A DNA stretch of 23,551 nucleotides, from NCBI GenBank assembly GCA_045601405.1, contig JAZRZO010000045.1, positions 1 through 23,551 on the forward strand. Reading direction: 5' to 3'. Of the stretch, positions 23,009-23,551 are shown in pieces. This DNA is from RGIG5612 sp045601405 (GTDB taxonomy: Bacteria > Bacillota > Clostridia > Lachnospirales > Lachnospiraceae). The notes under the pieces are model-generated. The model saw nothing but the letters and a program-made list of their open reading frames with translations. It made no database searches and was not told the origin of the DNA. Each line of letters starts with the position of its first letter. Position 1 is the first letter of the stretch. The translations under genes and the position numbers were made by a program.

Positions 23009-23326
23009 TTACCTTGCCCGACGGCAGCAATACAGGGTAATATCTTCCCTGTACCCCTCAAATGTATCTACCTGCGTTATATCGTACAATACGCCGTTGT
23101 ACCGTATAACGTGGATGTTCGTTATTTCGGGGTTATAATTCACGGTGAACAGGACTTCTTCCTTGTAATTGGTCGTTGCCGCCGCGAATACTTCTTTGCC
23201 GGAAAGCTGCCGGAAATACGCCCAAACCGGGGCAGAAACGGGTTCAAGCGTTGTCGTGCCGAACCCGTGTTCGTCGCGGGTCGTTATCTGCCGCAATATT
23301 TCAATTTTCTTGTCTTTCAGCCTCAT
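23009..23326 (-). CDS. Phage head closure / head–tail joining protein
   Basis: The 105 residues match the SPP1 gp16-like head-completion family: N-terminal MRLKDKKIEILRQITTRDEHGFG, the central VWAYFRQLSGKEVFAA, then VLFTVNYNPEITNIHVIRYNGVLYDI and a basic C-terminus. In phages this protein plugs the head and joins the tail. It is complete and has a good GGGGGTGA site, and its ATG overlaps the preceding frame's stop as ATGA, as in real phage structural operons. No other intact phage gene is near, and its 3' end touches the glycosyltransferase end, so it is an isolated prophage fragment or a chimeric join. Confidence 0.85.
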   Translation of the reverse strand: MRLKDKKIEILRQITTRDEHGFGTTTLEPVSAPVWAYFRQLSGKEVFAAATTNYKEEVLFTVNYNPEITNIHVIRYNGVLYDITQVDTFEGYREDITLYCCRRAR

Positions 23327-23440
23327 TGTATCACCCCCGTATATTCGTTATAGTGTTCGTATAGCCCGACATAGCAGTCAAGCAATGCCGCCGCCGAAGC
23401 GGAGCCGGGGCGCTCCACATGGCGGCAGCAATATATAAAA
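23323..23440 (-). pseudogene. C-terminal remnant of the upstream phage gene
   Basis: A minus-strand frame ends with TGA in the ATGA overlap at 23323–23326 and reads back as a plausible protein tail (SAAALLDCYVGLYEHYNEY), the position normally held by a head–tail connector gene. Further upstream it becomes unnatural in composition and meets a stop at 23500–23502. The break point is somewhere near 23400–23450, so the right boundary given is approximate. Confidence 0.45.
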
Positions 23441-23536
23441 GGACTGCTGATCGGGCTGGGAGCCGCGACAGGGATCGCCGTTTTGTATCTCAGCCTTTTT
23501 CAGCCCTGGAAAAGAGGCAAGCATGAACGCCGCTAA
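23423..23536 (+). CDS. C-terminal end of a small membrane protein (5' end lost at a junction)
   Basis: A plus-strand frame with no visible start reads through YIKGLLIGLGAATGIAVLYL, a membrane helix, then SLFQPWKRGKHERR and TAA at 23534–23536. Positive residues after the helix suit a membrane protein with its tail in the cytoplasm. The next gene begins inside it, which supports reality. The start is missing because the phage fragment joins here; the left coordinate is approximate. Confidence 0.4.
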   Translation, partial: RQQYIKGLLIGLGAATGIAVLYLSLFQPWKRGKHERR

Positions 23537-23551
23537 AAGAATCCTTATCAT
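23523..23551 (+). CDS. Start of a gene running off the window
   Basis: ATG at 23523, preceded by AGAGGC, overlaps the previous frame by 14 bases and opens with Met-Asn-Ala-Ala-Lys-Arg-Ile-Leu-Ile, as at the N-terminus of a membrane or exported protein. Only nine codons are visible, so no function can be given. Confidence 0.35.

Overview
The window looks like a chromosome segment from a Clostridia species, most likely a Lachnospiraceae-type anaerobe. Grounds: a MecA homologue, an IspE–GntR overlap pair, a TadA gene followed by an SRP RNA, and an SGNH–DUF4358–MBOAT–DHHW surface cassette, together with Firmicutes-style Shine-Dalgarno sites. Family-level placement is inference from gene content, not from a marker search.

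Positions about 605–9553 form a genomic island that is visibly more AT-rich than the core genes. It is inserted at the 3' end of guaA. A 12-bp identical direct repeat covers the end of guaA (9553–9564) and recurs at 605–616, where in the same orientation it again spells the terminal Ile-Glu-Tyr-Glu codons followed by a stop. All island genes run on the minus strand in the order Fic protein, DUF3800 protein, HsdM, a 68-residue winged-helix-like protein, HsdS, HsdR and an orphan of 136 residues. This is a complete type I restriction-modification system plus a tightly coupled Fic/DUF3800 pair. No integrase lies between the repeats. Left of the repeat is the end of another methylase-like gene, so there may be a second, tandem element there.

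Positions 9549–21793 are ordinary chromosome: guaA (synthetase domain only, no glutaminase domain), ispE, a GntR/FCD regulator, a one-helix membrane protein, an AqpZ-type aquaporin, a small XRE regulator, mecA, a 76-residue orphan, a membrane-anchored GH18/SH3 protein and tadA. An SRP RNA on the opposite strand overlaps the 3' end of tadA. Then comes a four-gene cassette (SGNH hydrolase, DUF4358, MBOAT acyltransferase, DHHW/AlgJ-like) likely to acylate a cell-surface polymer.

From about 21794 the sequence becomes a mosaic. An AT-rich block carries a promoter, an ATG, sixteen perfect copies of the tetranucleotide ACAG/GACA, and a GT8-family glycosyltransferase. In the copy number present, the ATG is out of frame with the enzyme; 14 or 17 units would join them. 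This is the architecture of a contingency (phase-variable) locus, comparable to lgtC of Haemophilus, which is also GT8 with GACA repeats. I consider it the most interesting item in the window. Two bases after the glycosyltransferase stop, an isolated phage head-closure gene appears on the other strand, followed by a broken upstream phage gene and then plus-strand membrane-protein genes. These abrupt joins indicate either a small foreign insertion or an assembly chimera.
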